Part shown: piece after piece, positions 1 through 7,303 of the stretch | Numbering within the stretch: the first letter of the stretch is position 1 | How the letters are laid out: each line of letters starts with the position of its first letter | The notes under the pieces: model-generated | Told to the model about the DNA's origin: nothing | Database searches by the model: none | Seen by the model: the letters and a program-made list of their open reading frames with translations, nothing else | NCBI GenBank assembly: GCA_002420085.1 | Contig: DIHI01000109.1 | Span: 3,518 to 19,497, forward strand | DNA: 15,980 nt | Direction: 5' to 3' | Origin: Lysobacterales bacterium UBA5700 | Lineage (GTDB): Bacteria; Pseudomonadota; Gammaproteobacteria; Xanthomonadales; Xanthomonadaceae | Position numbers and translations under genes: made by a program

Positions 1-125
1 CCAGTCTGGGCGGACCAGTCGGAGTGATCCTGCCGGAACACGCCCGATCGATCGGCCCACACGATCAGGATCGAAGACCAGCCAGCGGCTACACTGTCCA
101 GCCCGTCGATGTCCCTACGCCAGCC

Positions 126-749
126 GTGATCAATGATCCACCGCCACCGGCCAGTACACTCGCCCTGCTGCGTGCCCTGGCAAGCCCGTCGGAGAATCCC
201 GACAGCGCAGCCGGCGAGCCGTTGCGACTGGGCGACATCCTGGCCCAGGTCGGCGAGCGAGTCTACGGTGTTCTTCTGCTGATCGCCACCCTGCCCGCTT
301 TCATTCCGCTGCCCTTCGGCGTCGGCGCGATCGCCGGCCCACTGGTCGCCCTGGTCGGCCTGCAACTGGCCCTGATGAAAGCCCGACCGTGGCTGCCGGC
401 CGGACTGGCCGAACGTCGGATCGAGCGCGAACGCCTCCAGCGCTTCCTGACCCGCATCGAACCCGTGCTGACCTGGCTCGAACGGACGCTCCGGCCACGA
501 CGTGGCGAATTGCTCGATCTGCATCCGGTGCGTGCCTTCACCGGGGTGTTGCTGATCCTGATCGGCATCCTGCTGGCCCTGCCCCTGCCGCTGACCAATT
601 ACCCGTTCGGCCTGCTGCTGGTTCTGTATTGCGTCGCCCTGATCGAACACGATGGTCGGCTGCTGCTGATCGCCTGGACGATCAGCTTGGCCACCCTGCT
701 CGGTTTCGTCATGCTGTCGGATGTGCTGGCGCACTGGCTGACCGGCTGA
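126..749 (+). CDS. ExoD-family exopolysaccharide synthesis membrane protein
   Basis: Integral inner-membrane protein of the ExoD family, named for a Rhizobium exopolysaccharide locus; its biochemical activity is unknown. The family pattern is clear: LGDIL..VGER near the N-terminus, a hydrophobic segment ending in LPAFIPLPFG, the RPWLPAGLAERR turn, then two hydrophobic blocks containing LPLPLTNYPFG and the EHDGRLLL segment. The start is uncertain. The frame is open to the left window edge, and GTG codons occur at 24 and 126. I prefer 126 because it gives 207 residues, close to the family length, and because residues encoded before it are low-complexity and not family-like. A weak -10-like TACACT lies at 90-95. 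Neither GTG has a good ribosome binding site. It converges on the GGDEF-EAL gene, and no polysaccharide biosynthesis genes are adjacent. Family assignment is secure; function is not. Confidence 0.85.
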   Translation: MINDPPPPASTLALLRALASPSENPDSAAGEPLRLGDILAQVGERVYGVLLLIATLPAFIPLPFGVGAIAGPLVALVGLQLALMKARPWLPAGLAERRIERERLQRFLTRIEPVLTWLERTLRPRRGELLDLHPVRAFTGVLLILIGILLALPLPLTNYPFGLLLVLYCVALIEHDGRLLLIAWTISLATLLGFVMLSDVLAHWLTG

Positions 750-769
750 GGCCGCAGGAATCTGCGGTC
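750..769 (+). terminator. Short hairpin just after the exoD-like stop codon
   Basis: An 8-bp inverted repeat (one G-T pair; core CCGCAG / CTGCGG) with a GAAT loop begins immediately after the TGA. No T tract follows, so a true intrinsic terminator is not proven. It may only stabilise the 3' end, or be chance in GC-rich DNA. Confidence 0.3.
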
Positions 770-860
770 GCCTGAACCGTCACCATCACCGTCGCCGTCG
801 CCGCTGCGCGGTGCCGGCCGGCGGTCGGTGAGGTCGCCCTCGATCACACGATCGGCCGGA

Positions 861-3044
861 TCAGCGTCCTATCACACTCAGACTCGGCCGATTGGCCAGA
901 CGCTCGCTCAACCGCTCGGCACTCATCGGCGGATCGAGCCAGTAGCCCTGGGCGCTGTTGCAGCCGAGCTTGCGCAGCACCTCGAACTGCTCGGCCGATT
1001 CGATACCCTCGGCAACCACCCCCATGCCGCGCGCATGCGCCATGGCGACGATCGCGGCGGCCAGGGAAAGATCATCGGGATCGGTGAGCACATCAGCGAT
1101 GAAACTGCGGTCGATCTTGAGGCCGTCCACCGGAACCCGACGCAGGTGGCTCAGACCGGAAAAACCGGTGCCGAAGTCGTCCAGCCAGACCTCGATGCCG
1201 CGACTGCGCAGTCGCGACAGGACGATGCTGGCCTGTTCCTCGTCGGCCAGCACGGCGGTCTCGGTCAGTTCCAGATGCAGGCGATCCGGCTCCAGACCGG
1301 ATTCATGCAGAGCAGCGCCGACCTGATCGACCAGCAGGCCATCGCGCAACTGGCGCGAGGACACGTTGATCGCCAGCTTCAGCGGCGTACCGTCGCGTCC
1401 ACGCCAAGCCCGAGCATCCACGCAGGCACGATGCAGAACCCGAGCACCGAGCGCCTCGATGATCCCGGATTGTTCTGCCAGAGGCACGAACACCGACGGC
1501 AGCAGGATGCCGAGTTCCGGGTGCGACCAGCGCAACAGGGCCTCGACACCGATCATCGCCCGATCGGCGATTCGATAGATCGGCTGGTAGACAAGGCTCA
1601 TTTCGCCACGCTGCCAGGCACCGCGCAGATCCTGCTCCAGACGCACCCGCTGCTCGACCTGACGGTCCATGCCGGCCGAGAAGAACCGGTGGGCATTCTT
1701 GCCGGCATGCTTGGCCTGATACATGGCGATATCGACATGCTTGAGCATGGCGCCGACCGTGTCGGCATCACGCGGACACAGGGTGATGCCGATCGAGGTG
1801 CCGAGCACGACCCGGCGACCGGCAATCTCGAACGGTTCGGCCAGCAGACCGACCAGGGCACTGGCCAGTTCGCCGGCCTTGGCTTCCAGTTCGCTGCCCT
1901 CGATCAGCACCACGAACTCGTCGCCACCGAAACGGGCGACCAGGGCGCTCGACCCGGCAACCTCAGGCACGCGCGTGGCCAGGCGCTCGGAAAACTCCAC
2001 CAGCAGGGCATCACCGGCATCGTGACCGAGGGTGTCGTTGACCTGCTTGAAGTCATCGAGATCAAGGAACAGCAAGGCCAGTTCACCGCCGTTCTGGCGG
2101 CGCGCTTTCATCCGCTGCTCCAGACTCTCCCGGAAGGCGAGCCGATTCGGCAATTGGGTCAGGCTGTCGCTGTAGGCCATCTCACGCATCTGCCGCTCCT
2201 GCTCGGCGATGCTCTGCGACATGTGGACGAAGGCGCGCATGAGATCACCGATCTCATCCGTGCGTCGGGTATTCAGGGCAACGCTCTCGTAACGCCCCTG
2301 TTCGACCAGTCGGGCCGCGTCCGACAGGCGACGAATCGGCCAGACCAGGCCACGGCCGACCGCCAGCAGCAGGCCGAGCCCGACCAGGATCAGCAGCCCG
2401 AGCAGACCGAACTGGGCGAGCAGATGTTCATGCGCGGCATCGGCCAGCTTGCCCTCCAGCAGGGCCACCGCCGTCTGCTCGCGCGCGAGTGCGTTGGCCA
2501 GCGACAGACCAACCACGACGGTTCCAAGCTGCTCGTCACCCAACGTGATCGGCTGGCTGAATACCAGCATGTCGGGCTGCGATCCGCCGGCCTGGGGTCG
2601 ATCGGCCGGCTCGGCTCCGGTCTGGCCGACCGAGCCAGCCGCAGTGATCGCGATGCCCTCGGCCGTGCCGGCCACCGGTTCGCCATACGTGGCGAAGTTG
2701 CTGCTGCCGTCGTGGATCAGCCGCCCCTGACCATCGACCACCCGCACGTAGGCGACATCGGGCTGGCGTCGAATCGTATCCAACACCTGACCGACGCCGT
2801 GCAGGTCGAAGTAGTACAACGGATTGACCAGGCGTTCGCCGGCCAATCGGCTCAGTTCGTGGCCGTGACCGCGAATCGCCTCCATCGAGGTCTCGTGCAG
2901 GCTCTGGCGGCCGAGCGCGAGGATCGCGGCATCGTTCAGACGCATCTGCCACCACAGTCCGGCCAGCACGGCGGCCACCACCGCCAGGGTCAGGCCCATG
3001 GCCATCAGGAAGCGGCATTGCAGGCCGATTCGAGGACGCCTCAT
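861..3044 (-). CDS. Membrane-bound HAMP-GGDEF-EAL cyclic-di-GMP synthase/phosphodiesterase
   Basis: A 727-residue inner-membrane signalling protein. TM1 is at about 11-31, a periplasmic sensor at 32-210, TM2 at about 212-230, a HAMP linker at 231-285, GGDEF at about 288-455 and EAL at about 470-715. The GGDEF signature is intact (373-377). The four residues where an RxxD inhibitory site would lie are GSSA, so product inhibition through that site is unlikely. The EAL site also looks complete: EAL 501-503, N560 in the INVSSRQ motif, ELTE 592-595, DDFGTG 622-627, K643, E679 and Q699. The protein could therefore both make and degrade c-di-GMP. The sensor has a YYFDLHG...VDGQGRLI pattern that resembles Cache/CHASE8-type domains. 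Its ATG overlaps the TGA of the upstream PhnD-like gene by 4 bp (ATGA), implying translational coupling and a joint role. Confidence 0.93.
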   Translation of the reverse strand: MRRPRIGLQCRFLMAMGLTLAVVAAVLAGLWWQMRLNDAAILALGRQSLHETSMEAIRGHGHELSRLAGERLVNPLYYFDLHGVGQVLDTIRRQPDVAYVRVVDGQGRLIHDGSSNFATYGEPVAGTAEGIAITAAGSVGQTGAEPADRPQAGGSQPDMLVFSQPITLGDEQLGTVVVGLSLANALAREQTAVALLEGKLADAAHEHLLAQFGLLGLLILVGLGLLLAVGRGLVWPIRRLSDAARLVEQGRYESVALNTRRTDEIGDLMRAFVHMSQSIAEQERQMREMAYSDSLTQLPNRLAFRESLEQRMKARRQNGGELALLFLDLDDFKQVNDTLGHDAGDALLVEFSERLATRVPEVAGSSALVARFGGDEFVVLIEGSELEAKAGELASALVGLLAEPFEIAGRRVVLGTSIGITLCPRDADTVGAMLKHVDIAMYQAKHAGKNAHRFFSAGMDRQVEQRVRLEQDLRGAWQRGEMSLVYQPIYRIADRAMIGVEALLRWSHPELGILLPSVFVPLAEQSGIIEALGARVLHRACVDARAWRGRDGTPLKLAINVSSRQLRDGLLVDQVGAALHESGLEPDRLHLELTETAVLADEEQASIVLSRLRSRGIEVWLDDFGTGFSGLSHLRRVPVDGLKIDRSFIADVLTDPDDLSLAAAIVAMAHARGMGVVAEGIESAEQFEVLRKLGCNSAQGYWLDPPMSAERLSERLANRPSLSVIGR

Positions 3045-3982
3045 TCCAGTTCCTCCCGCACCCGAGCGACGCCGTCCCCGAGTGCCACCAGCAGGCGCTC
3101 GGTTTCCCGATCGATCCGCTTGAAGCCGGTGGTATCGAAGAAACTGCGCAGAGCCGGGCCGGCTTCGGGATCATCGGCGGCACCGAGCAACACCTCGCGC
3201 AGACGCTCGGCGACCGGCTCCGGAAGGTCGGCGCGGACCAGTTCGACCGCACGCGGAAAGTGCTGGGTTCGATGGATCACCCTGAGGCGCGGTGGCGACA
3301 TCGGTCGATCGAGCCCGAATGCCTGCCAGTCGAGATTGGAGAAGGCGCCGGCATCGCTCAGTCCGACCCGCACCCAGGCGAGGATGTTGTGCTCGCTGCC
3401 TGCGAACAGGTAGCCGATATTGGCCGGATCCGGCGAGTCCGACGGTGACAGCAGGGGCTCCAGATTCAACCCGGCGCCGAGGATCGACATGGCCGGCGCG
3501 TAGTAGGCACTGGTCGACGCGGCACGCTGGAGTGCCAGCGAACGGCCGCGCAGATCAGCCAGGGTGCGCACCGGACTGTCCTCGCGCACGAACACCACGG
3601 TGTGGTAGAGATCAACGCCACCGCGCTCGGTCGCCAGCAGGGTGCGGGCACCAACCCGCCGGCCGAGTTGCACCGCCATGGCCGGAGTCTCGGTGACCCA
3701 ATCGACCCGGCCGCGACGCAGATAACGCTGCATCTGCAAGGCATCGCTGGCCATCAGGATGCGGCCTTCGACGATGCCGACCTCAGCCATCCTCGGCACC
3801 ACGTAATCGAGCAAGGGTTTGAGCTGGCCATAGTGATGACGCGGGTCGTCGCTGATTCGACCCAGCACCAGGACACCGTCATTGCCGGATACCGGGAAGG
3901 CCATCGCGGCCAGGAGTGGAACCAGTGCCGCCAACAGCAGGCGCGCAGTCATCGACCGGACACGGACGGGGGGGAAGTCCAT
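3041..3982 (-). CDS. PhnD-like periplasmic substrate-binding protein
   Basis: Secreted binding protein of the phosphate/phosphite/phosphonate (PhnD) superfamily. A signal peptide is visible: arginines, then a hydrophobic run LLLAALVPLLAAMAF, ending near PVSG. Numbered from the chosen ATG, the mature protein starts at about residue 35. Family-like motifs are the LALQRAASTSAYYAP segment (about 150-165), where binding-loop serines and threonines sit, and GSEHNILAWVRVGLSDAGAF (about 195-214). At 313 residues it has normal family length. The start is uncertain: GTG at 4000, ATG at 3982 and ATG at 3952 are all in frame. Both ATGs keep a usable signal peptide and none has a strong ribosome binding site. 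No ABC permease or ATPase gene is nearby. The next gene, overlapping by 4 bp, is a membrane GGDEF-EAL enzyme, so I infer that this protein presents a ligand to that sensor. The ligand cannot be read from sequence. Confidence 0.82.
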   Translation of the reverse strand: MDFPPVRVRSMTARLLLAALVPLLAAMAFPVSGNDGVLVLGRISDDPRHHYGQLKPLLDYVVPRMAEVGIVEGRILMASDALQMQRYLRRGRVDWVTETPAMAVQLGRRVGARTLLATERGGVDLYHTVVFVREDSPVRTLADLRGRSLALQRAASTSAYYAPAMSILGAGLNLEPLLSPSDSPDPANIGYLFAGSEHNILAWVRVGLSDAGAFSNLDWQAFGLDRPMSPPRLRVIHRTQHFPRAVELVRADLPEPVAERLREVLLGAADDPEAGPALRSFFDTTGFKRIDRETERLLVALGDGVARVREELE

Positions 3983-4337
3983 CGAACGATCACTCAACAC
4001 GTCATCGACTCACTGGCCTGACAACCTCGCATGACGGCAACCGACGGGATATCGATGGCCGTGCCCATGATCCGATCCCGGCCCCGGTGCCGATTTCGAC
4101 ACGGAACCGGTACCGGCCGGCCTGGATACCGGTCGGCCGGAATCAACAGCGGCACGCCCATCACCCCGTGAAAGCCCCCCGTGAAAGCCCCTTGAACCCA
4201 AAGCACCATCGTTCCATCGGCATCGGTGCCGTCGCAGGTCGTGGATGGCATTCGACCGTACTGCGTCACCCGCCGGCATCGATCTGCTGACTGCCGGCCA
4301 AGCATGAGGCTCCGAGTATGCCCGTTCGGCAGGGTAT
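3983..4337. other. Gene-free stretch between trmJ and the PhnD-like gene
   Basis: No convincing gene is present. A minus-strand open frame spans most of it (about 3994-4344), but it matches no family I know and its third codon positions are clearly less GC-rich than in neighbouring genes. The stretch holds a 13-bp perfect tandem duplication, a 12-bp imperfect direct repeat (4111-4122 and 4127-4138, 11 of 12 matching), a CCGGTACCGG palindrome (4107-4116) and a 7-bp stem (4272-4278 with 4292-4298). The promoter for the PhnD-like/GGDEF-EAL pair should lie here, but I could not pick convincing -35 and -10 boxes. Confidence 0.5.
4164..4189. repeat. Perfect 13-bp tandem duplication
   Basis: CCCCGTGAAAGCC occurs twice back to back (4164-4176, 4177-4189) and is followed by a degenerate partial copy (CCTTGAA). 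It sits about 180-220 bp upstream of the PhnD-like gene. It could be a paired regulator site or a replication-slippage product. Confidence 0.8.
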
Positions 4338-5195
4338 TTACCATGTGCCAGGCGACTCGGAATCCGTCCGTTCCGCCACCGTCGGCGCTGCCGCCGGGTC
4401 CAGCCGCGCGGGGGTTCGGGCCGATCCGGGTTGATCGGCGCGCGCCAGGCTGGCCATGCGTTCGGCATCGGCCAGGATGCCGTGCAGGATGCGCAGTTCG
4501 CGCAGATCCGGCCGGGCACGAATGAACAGGCGCCGCAGCCGCTGCATGACCCGGTTTGGCGATCGGCCCTTGTGAAAATCGATCGCATCCAGGGTGTCGG
4601 CCAGATGCCCGAAGAACCGTTCCAATTGCTCGCGCGGGGCCGGTTCGACCGTGTCCATCACTGCTGCCGGCTCGGCCTCCGGATCGGCGTCGGTCAGGCC
4701 GGCCAGGCGCAGATCGGCGACCCGCAGTTCGTAGGCCAGCACCTGCACCGCCGCCGCCAGGTTCAGCGAGGCAAAGGCTGGATCGGCCGGGATGTGGACG
4801 GCGGCATCGCAGCAGTGCAATTCCCGGTTTTCCAGCCCGGTCCGCTCACGGCCGAACAACAGGGCGACCGGTCCCGAGGGCGCTTCGGCCCGCAGTCGAA
4901 CCGCCGCCTGACGGGCGCTCAGTTCGGGCAAGGGTACAGTTCGACGCCGGGCCGTGCAGCCCAGCACCAGGCGACAGCCGGCGATCGCGGTTTCCAGGCG
5001 ATCACACACGACCGCCGCCGTCAGCAGATCGTCGGCACCGGCCGCCAGCGCGATCGCTTCGGGATCGGGGTAGCGCTCCGGCGCAACCAGATACAGGCGA
5101 TCCAGACCCATGGTCTTCATCGCTCGGGCCGCCGATCCGATGTTGCCTGGATGCTGCGTACCCACCAACACGATGCGAATTTCCGACATGGTCAT
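4338..5195 (-). CDS. trmJ: tRNA (cytidine/uridine-2'-O-)-methyltransferase TrmJ
   Basis: SPOUT-class methyltransferase that 2'-O-methylates position 32 of several tRNAs using S-adenosylmethionine. Signature segments follow the family order: [20 protein letters not shown] (6-25, with the conserved Arg24), [14 protein letters not shown] (112-125) and [21 protein letters not shown] (136-156), which form the knotted cofactor site. The C-terminal helical region is shared with bacterial TrmJ. A proline/alanine-rich tail of about 30 residues (253-285) makes it longer than the E. coli protein (246). The frame is open upstream to 5348, but homology begins at MSEIRIV. ATGs at 5195 and 5189 are the candidates, with GGAG 4 or 10 bases upstream respectively. 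It is divergent from suhB, the arrangement seen in many gammaproteobacteria. Confidence 0.95.
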   Translation of the reverse strand: MTMSEIRIVLVGTQHPGNIGSAARAMKTMGLDRLYLVAPERYPDPEAIALAAGADDLLTAAVVCDRLETAIAGCRLVLGCTARRRTVPLPELSARQAAVRLRAEAPSGPVALLFGRERTGLENRELHCCDAAVHIPADPAFASLNLAAAVQVLAYELRVADLRLAGLTDADPEAEPAAVMDTVEPAPREQLERFFGHLADTLDAIDFHKGRSPNRVMQRLRRLFIRARPDLRELRILHGILADAERMASLARADQPGSARTPARLDPAAAPTVAERTDSESPGTW

Positions 5196-5316
5196 TCGGC
5201 TCCAACGAGAGAACGGAAGGCCCCCGCCACGGCGACGGACCCGGTCGGCGATGATAAACTTCCCGGCCGCCGACGATCGTCGGCATCGTTCTTTCGCCAA
5301 CGGGAAATCCAACGCC
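5196..5316. promoter_or_regulatory. Shared divergent promoter region of trmJ and suhB
   Basis: The 121-bp space between two divergent starts contains one AT-richer island, ATGATAAACTT at 5251-5261. On the minus strand it reads TATCAT (5256-5251, five of six matches to TATAAT), a candidate -10 for trmJ. On the plus strand TAAACT (5254-5259) could serve suhB. No good -35 element accompanies either, so the assignment is tentative. Confidence 0.3.
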
Positions 5317-6126
5317 ATGCTCAAGCCGGCGGTCAACATCATGATCAAGGCCGCACGTCAGGCCGGCACTGTCATCATTCGGCACATGAGCCGGCTCGAC
5401 AGCCTGAAGATCGTCGAAAAGGCGCGCCAGGACTATGCCAGCGAAGTCGATTCCCTGGCTGAGGCCGAGATCATCCGGGAATTGAAGCGATCGTTCCCGG
5501 ATTATGCCTTTCTCGCCGAGGAAAGCGGCGCGATCGGCAAGCACCGCTACACCTGGGTGATCGATCCGCTCGACGGCACCAGCAATTTTCTGCATGGCTG
5601 GCCGCATTTCTGCGTCTCGATCGCCCTGCTCGAAGGCGACGAGCCGCTGCACGGCGTGATCTACGACCCGCTGCGCAACGAACTGTTCGTCGCCAGCCGA
5701 GGCGCCGGAGCCCTGCTCAACGACCGCAAGATCCGCGTCTCCGAGCGCAAGGAACTGACCGACAGCCTGATCATCACCGGTCATGCGCCACGCGAGCGCA
5801 AGCGCCTTCCGCAACAACTGGAAACCATCCGACTGCTGCTCGAACGGGAGGGCGCCGAAGACATCCGTCGCAGTGGTTCGGCGGCGCTCGACCTCGCCTA
5901 TGTCGCCTGCGGTCGGGTCGATGCTTTCTACGAAGCCGGCCTGTTGCCGTGGGACGTAGCCGCTGGCCTGTTGCTGGTCCGCGAGGCCGGCGGCCGGGTC
6001 TGTGACTTCAAGGGCAGCGCCGCGATGATGAAGAACGGCCACATCGTGGCCGGCAACATCAAGGTCTGTGACGCGCTTCAGAAGACCCTGGTCGATAGCG
6101 GCTACGCCGGTCAGGTCGCTGGCTGA
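5317..6126 (+). CDS. suhB: Inositol-1-monophosphatase family protein SuhB
   Basis: Mg2+-dependent phosphatase fold of the inositol monophosphatase family. In E. coli SuhB also acts with Nus factors in rRNA transcription antitermination and folding. The metal site is complete: EES at 68-70, DPLDGT at 83-88 inside [17 protein letters not shown], and the second signature WDVAAG at 212-217. At 269 residues it matches E. coli SuhB (267). The frame is open further upstream, but family homology starts at [17 protein letters not shown], giving ATG 5317. A weak GGGAAA lies about 10 bases upstream. The divergent neighbour is trmJ and it converges on secF, so it is probably transcribed alone. Confidence 0.96.
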   Translation: MLKPAVNIMIKAARQAGTVIIRHMSRLDSLKIVEKARQDYASEVDSLAEAEIIRELKRSFPDYAFLAEESGAIGKHRYTWVIDPLDGTSNFLHGWPHFCVSIALLEGDEPLHGVIYDPLRNELFVASRGAGALLNDRKIRVSERKELTDSLIITGHAPRERKRLPQQLETIRLLLEREGAEDIRRSGSAALDLAYVACGRVDAFYEAGLLPWDVAAGLLLVREAGGRVCDFKGSAAMMKNGHIVAGNIKVCDALQKTLVDSGYAGQVAG

Positions 6127-6134
6127 AGGCGACT

Positions 6135-6156
6135 GCGGCGGCCATCGGTCCGCCGC
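6135..6156. terminator. GC hairpin downstream of suhB
   Basis: GCGGCGG (6135-6141) pairs with CCGCCGC (6150-6156) across an 8-base loop, 9 bases after the suhB stop. No T run follows. It is a candidate 3'-end hairpin only. Confidence 0.3.
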
Positions 6157-6243
6157 CCGGCAATAGCCGCGTGGTCATCCAGGTCGTTCGGGCACGCTCA
6201 CGGCTCGCCTGCGTTCGAGGCACACCTTCACCTGCCATCCGGC

Positions 6244-6267
6244 CGCAGCGACGCTCCGGTCGCTGCG
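6244..6267. terminator. Perfect 9-bp inverted repeat between convergent suhB and secF
   Basis: CGCAGCGAC (6244-6252) and GTCGCTGCG (6259-6267) form a perfect stem with a 6-base loop. It lies 32 bp beyond the secF stop and about 120 bp beyond the suhB stop. Its position between converging transcripts suggests a two-way terminator, although neither side has a T tract. Confidence 0.4.
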
Positions 6268-6298
6268 CGGAGTGCAACGCCCACCGACGAATGGTCGC

Positions 6299-7285
6299 TC
6301 AGGGCCGACGAGCCAGTTCGGCCTCGTCGCGCGCCTTGGGCATCAGATCCTGCTTGGTCACCCCGAGCGAAAGCAGCAGCGGCGCGGCAAAGAAGATCGT
6401 CGAGAGCGTACCGACCACGATGCCGACGATCAGCGCCAACGCGAACCCTTCCACGGTCGGGCCGCCGAACAGGTACAGGGCAACCACGGTCAGCAGGGTG
6501 GTCAAGGAGGTCATGATCGTGCGCGACAGGGTGCTGTTGACGGCACGATTGATCACCTCGCTCGGCGCATTGCCACGGGTCGAGCGGAACAACTCGCGGA
6601 CCCGGTCGAACACCACGATCTTGTCGTTCACCGAATAGCCATCGACTGCCAGAATCGCAGCCAGCACGGTCAAGTCGAAATCGAGTCCGGTGATGGCGAA
6701 GAAACCGAGCGTGACGATCACGTCGTGCAGTTCGCCGACCACGGTGGCCACCGCAAACTTCCACTCGAAGCGCATCGCGATGTAGATCATGATGCCGGAC
6801 AGCACGACCAGGACCGCGATCACGCCGTTGTAGGCCAGTTCCTTGCCGACCTGGGGGCCGACGAATTCACTGCGCTTGATGGTGACCGTCTTGCCGGTCG
6901 TGCGCAGCGCTTCGTGTACCATGTTGCCGACGGCAGCATTGCGGGCATCGAGCGAGCTTTCCACCTCGCCTTCGCCCTCGATCCGCTCGGCCAGATCGGC
7001 CGACTGTTCCGGCGCCAGCCGAATCGCGAAATTGGCGGAATCGAAGCGCTGCACCAGCACGCCACGGAAACCGGCGGCTTCCAGCGCATCGACCACCTCC
7101 GCCTGCTCGGTCGGGGCATCGAAACCGGCCTCGACCAGGGTGCCGCCGGTGAAATCCAGCGCCAGGTTCAGGCCGCGCGCGGCCAGCGCGGCGATCGAGA
7201 CCACCACCAGCACGATCGCGATCGCGATCGTCAACCGGCGCACACCCATGAAATCGATATTGCTGTTGGGATTGAAGAATTCCAT
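6299..7285 (-). CDS. secF: Protein translocase subunit SecF
   Basis: Inner-membrane partner of SecD in the SecDF complex, which uses the proton gradient to help pull proteins through SecYEG. It has 328 residues. TM1 is at about 17-36, the DFTGGT motif at 44-49, a periplasmic domain to about 150, then five membrane segments including VGELHDVIVTLGFF (183-196) and the GYSVNDKIVVFDRVRE block (216-231). The N-terminus MEFFNPNSNIDFMG is typical of the family. A clear AAGGA lies about 7 bases before the ATG, and the gap to secD is 18 bases, so it belongs to the yajC-secD-secF operon. Two positions look unusual from memory of the family: Asp215 where a hydrophobic residue is common and Lys222 where Thr or Ser is common. 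Otherwise it is intact. Confidence 0.97.
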   Translation of the reverse strand: MEFFNPNSNIDFMGVRRLTIAIAIVLVVVSIAALAARGLNLALDFTGGTLVEAGFDAPTEQAEVVDALEAAGFRGVLVQRFDSANFAIRLAPEQSADLAERIEGEGEVESSLDARNAAVGNMVHEALRTTGKTVTIKRSEFVGPQVGKELAYNGVIAVLVVLSGIMIYIAMRFEWKFAVATVVGELHDVIVTLGFFAITGLDFDLTVLAAILAVDGYSVNDKIVVFDRVRELFRSTRGNAPSEVINRAVNSTLSRTIMTSLTTLLTVVALYLFGGPTVEGFALALIVGIVVGTLSTIFFAAPLLLSLGVTKQDLMPKARDEAELARRP

Positions 7286-7303
7286 GATCGATTCCTTGGT
7301 TGC

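Noticed and set aside
780..835. CACCGT/CGCCGT hexamer-like run and GCCGGCCGGC palindrome between exoD and the GGDEF-EAL gene
   Set aside because: The run is short and imperfect and no stable hairpin with a T tract forms, so it is compatible with chance in GC-rich DNA.
828..3413. 861-residue plus-strand open frame
   Set aside because: It is antisense to the GGDEF-EAL and PhnD-like genes and is rich in Gln, His, Arg and Gly with no recognisable domain, as expected for the opposite strand of GC-rich genes.
4001..4337. Cyclic-di-GMP riboswitch upstream of the PhnD/GGDEF-EAL pair
   Set aside because: Read on the minus strand, I find no segments matching the conserved GEMM core, so a riboswitch is not supported.
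3994..4344. 116-residue minus-strand open frame in the trmJ-PhnD gap
   Set aside because: No family resemblance, weaker third-position GC than neighbouring genes, and a start inside trmJ. I treat the gap as non-coding.
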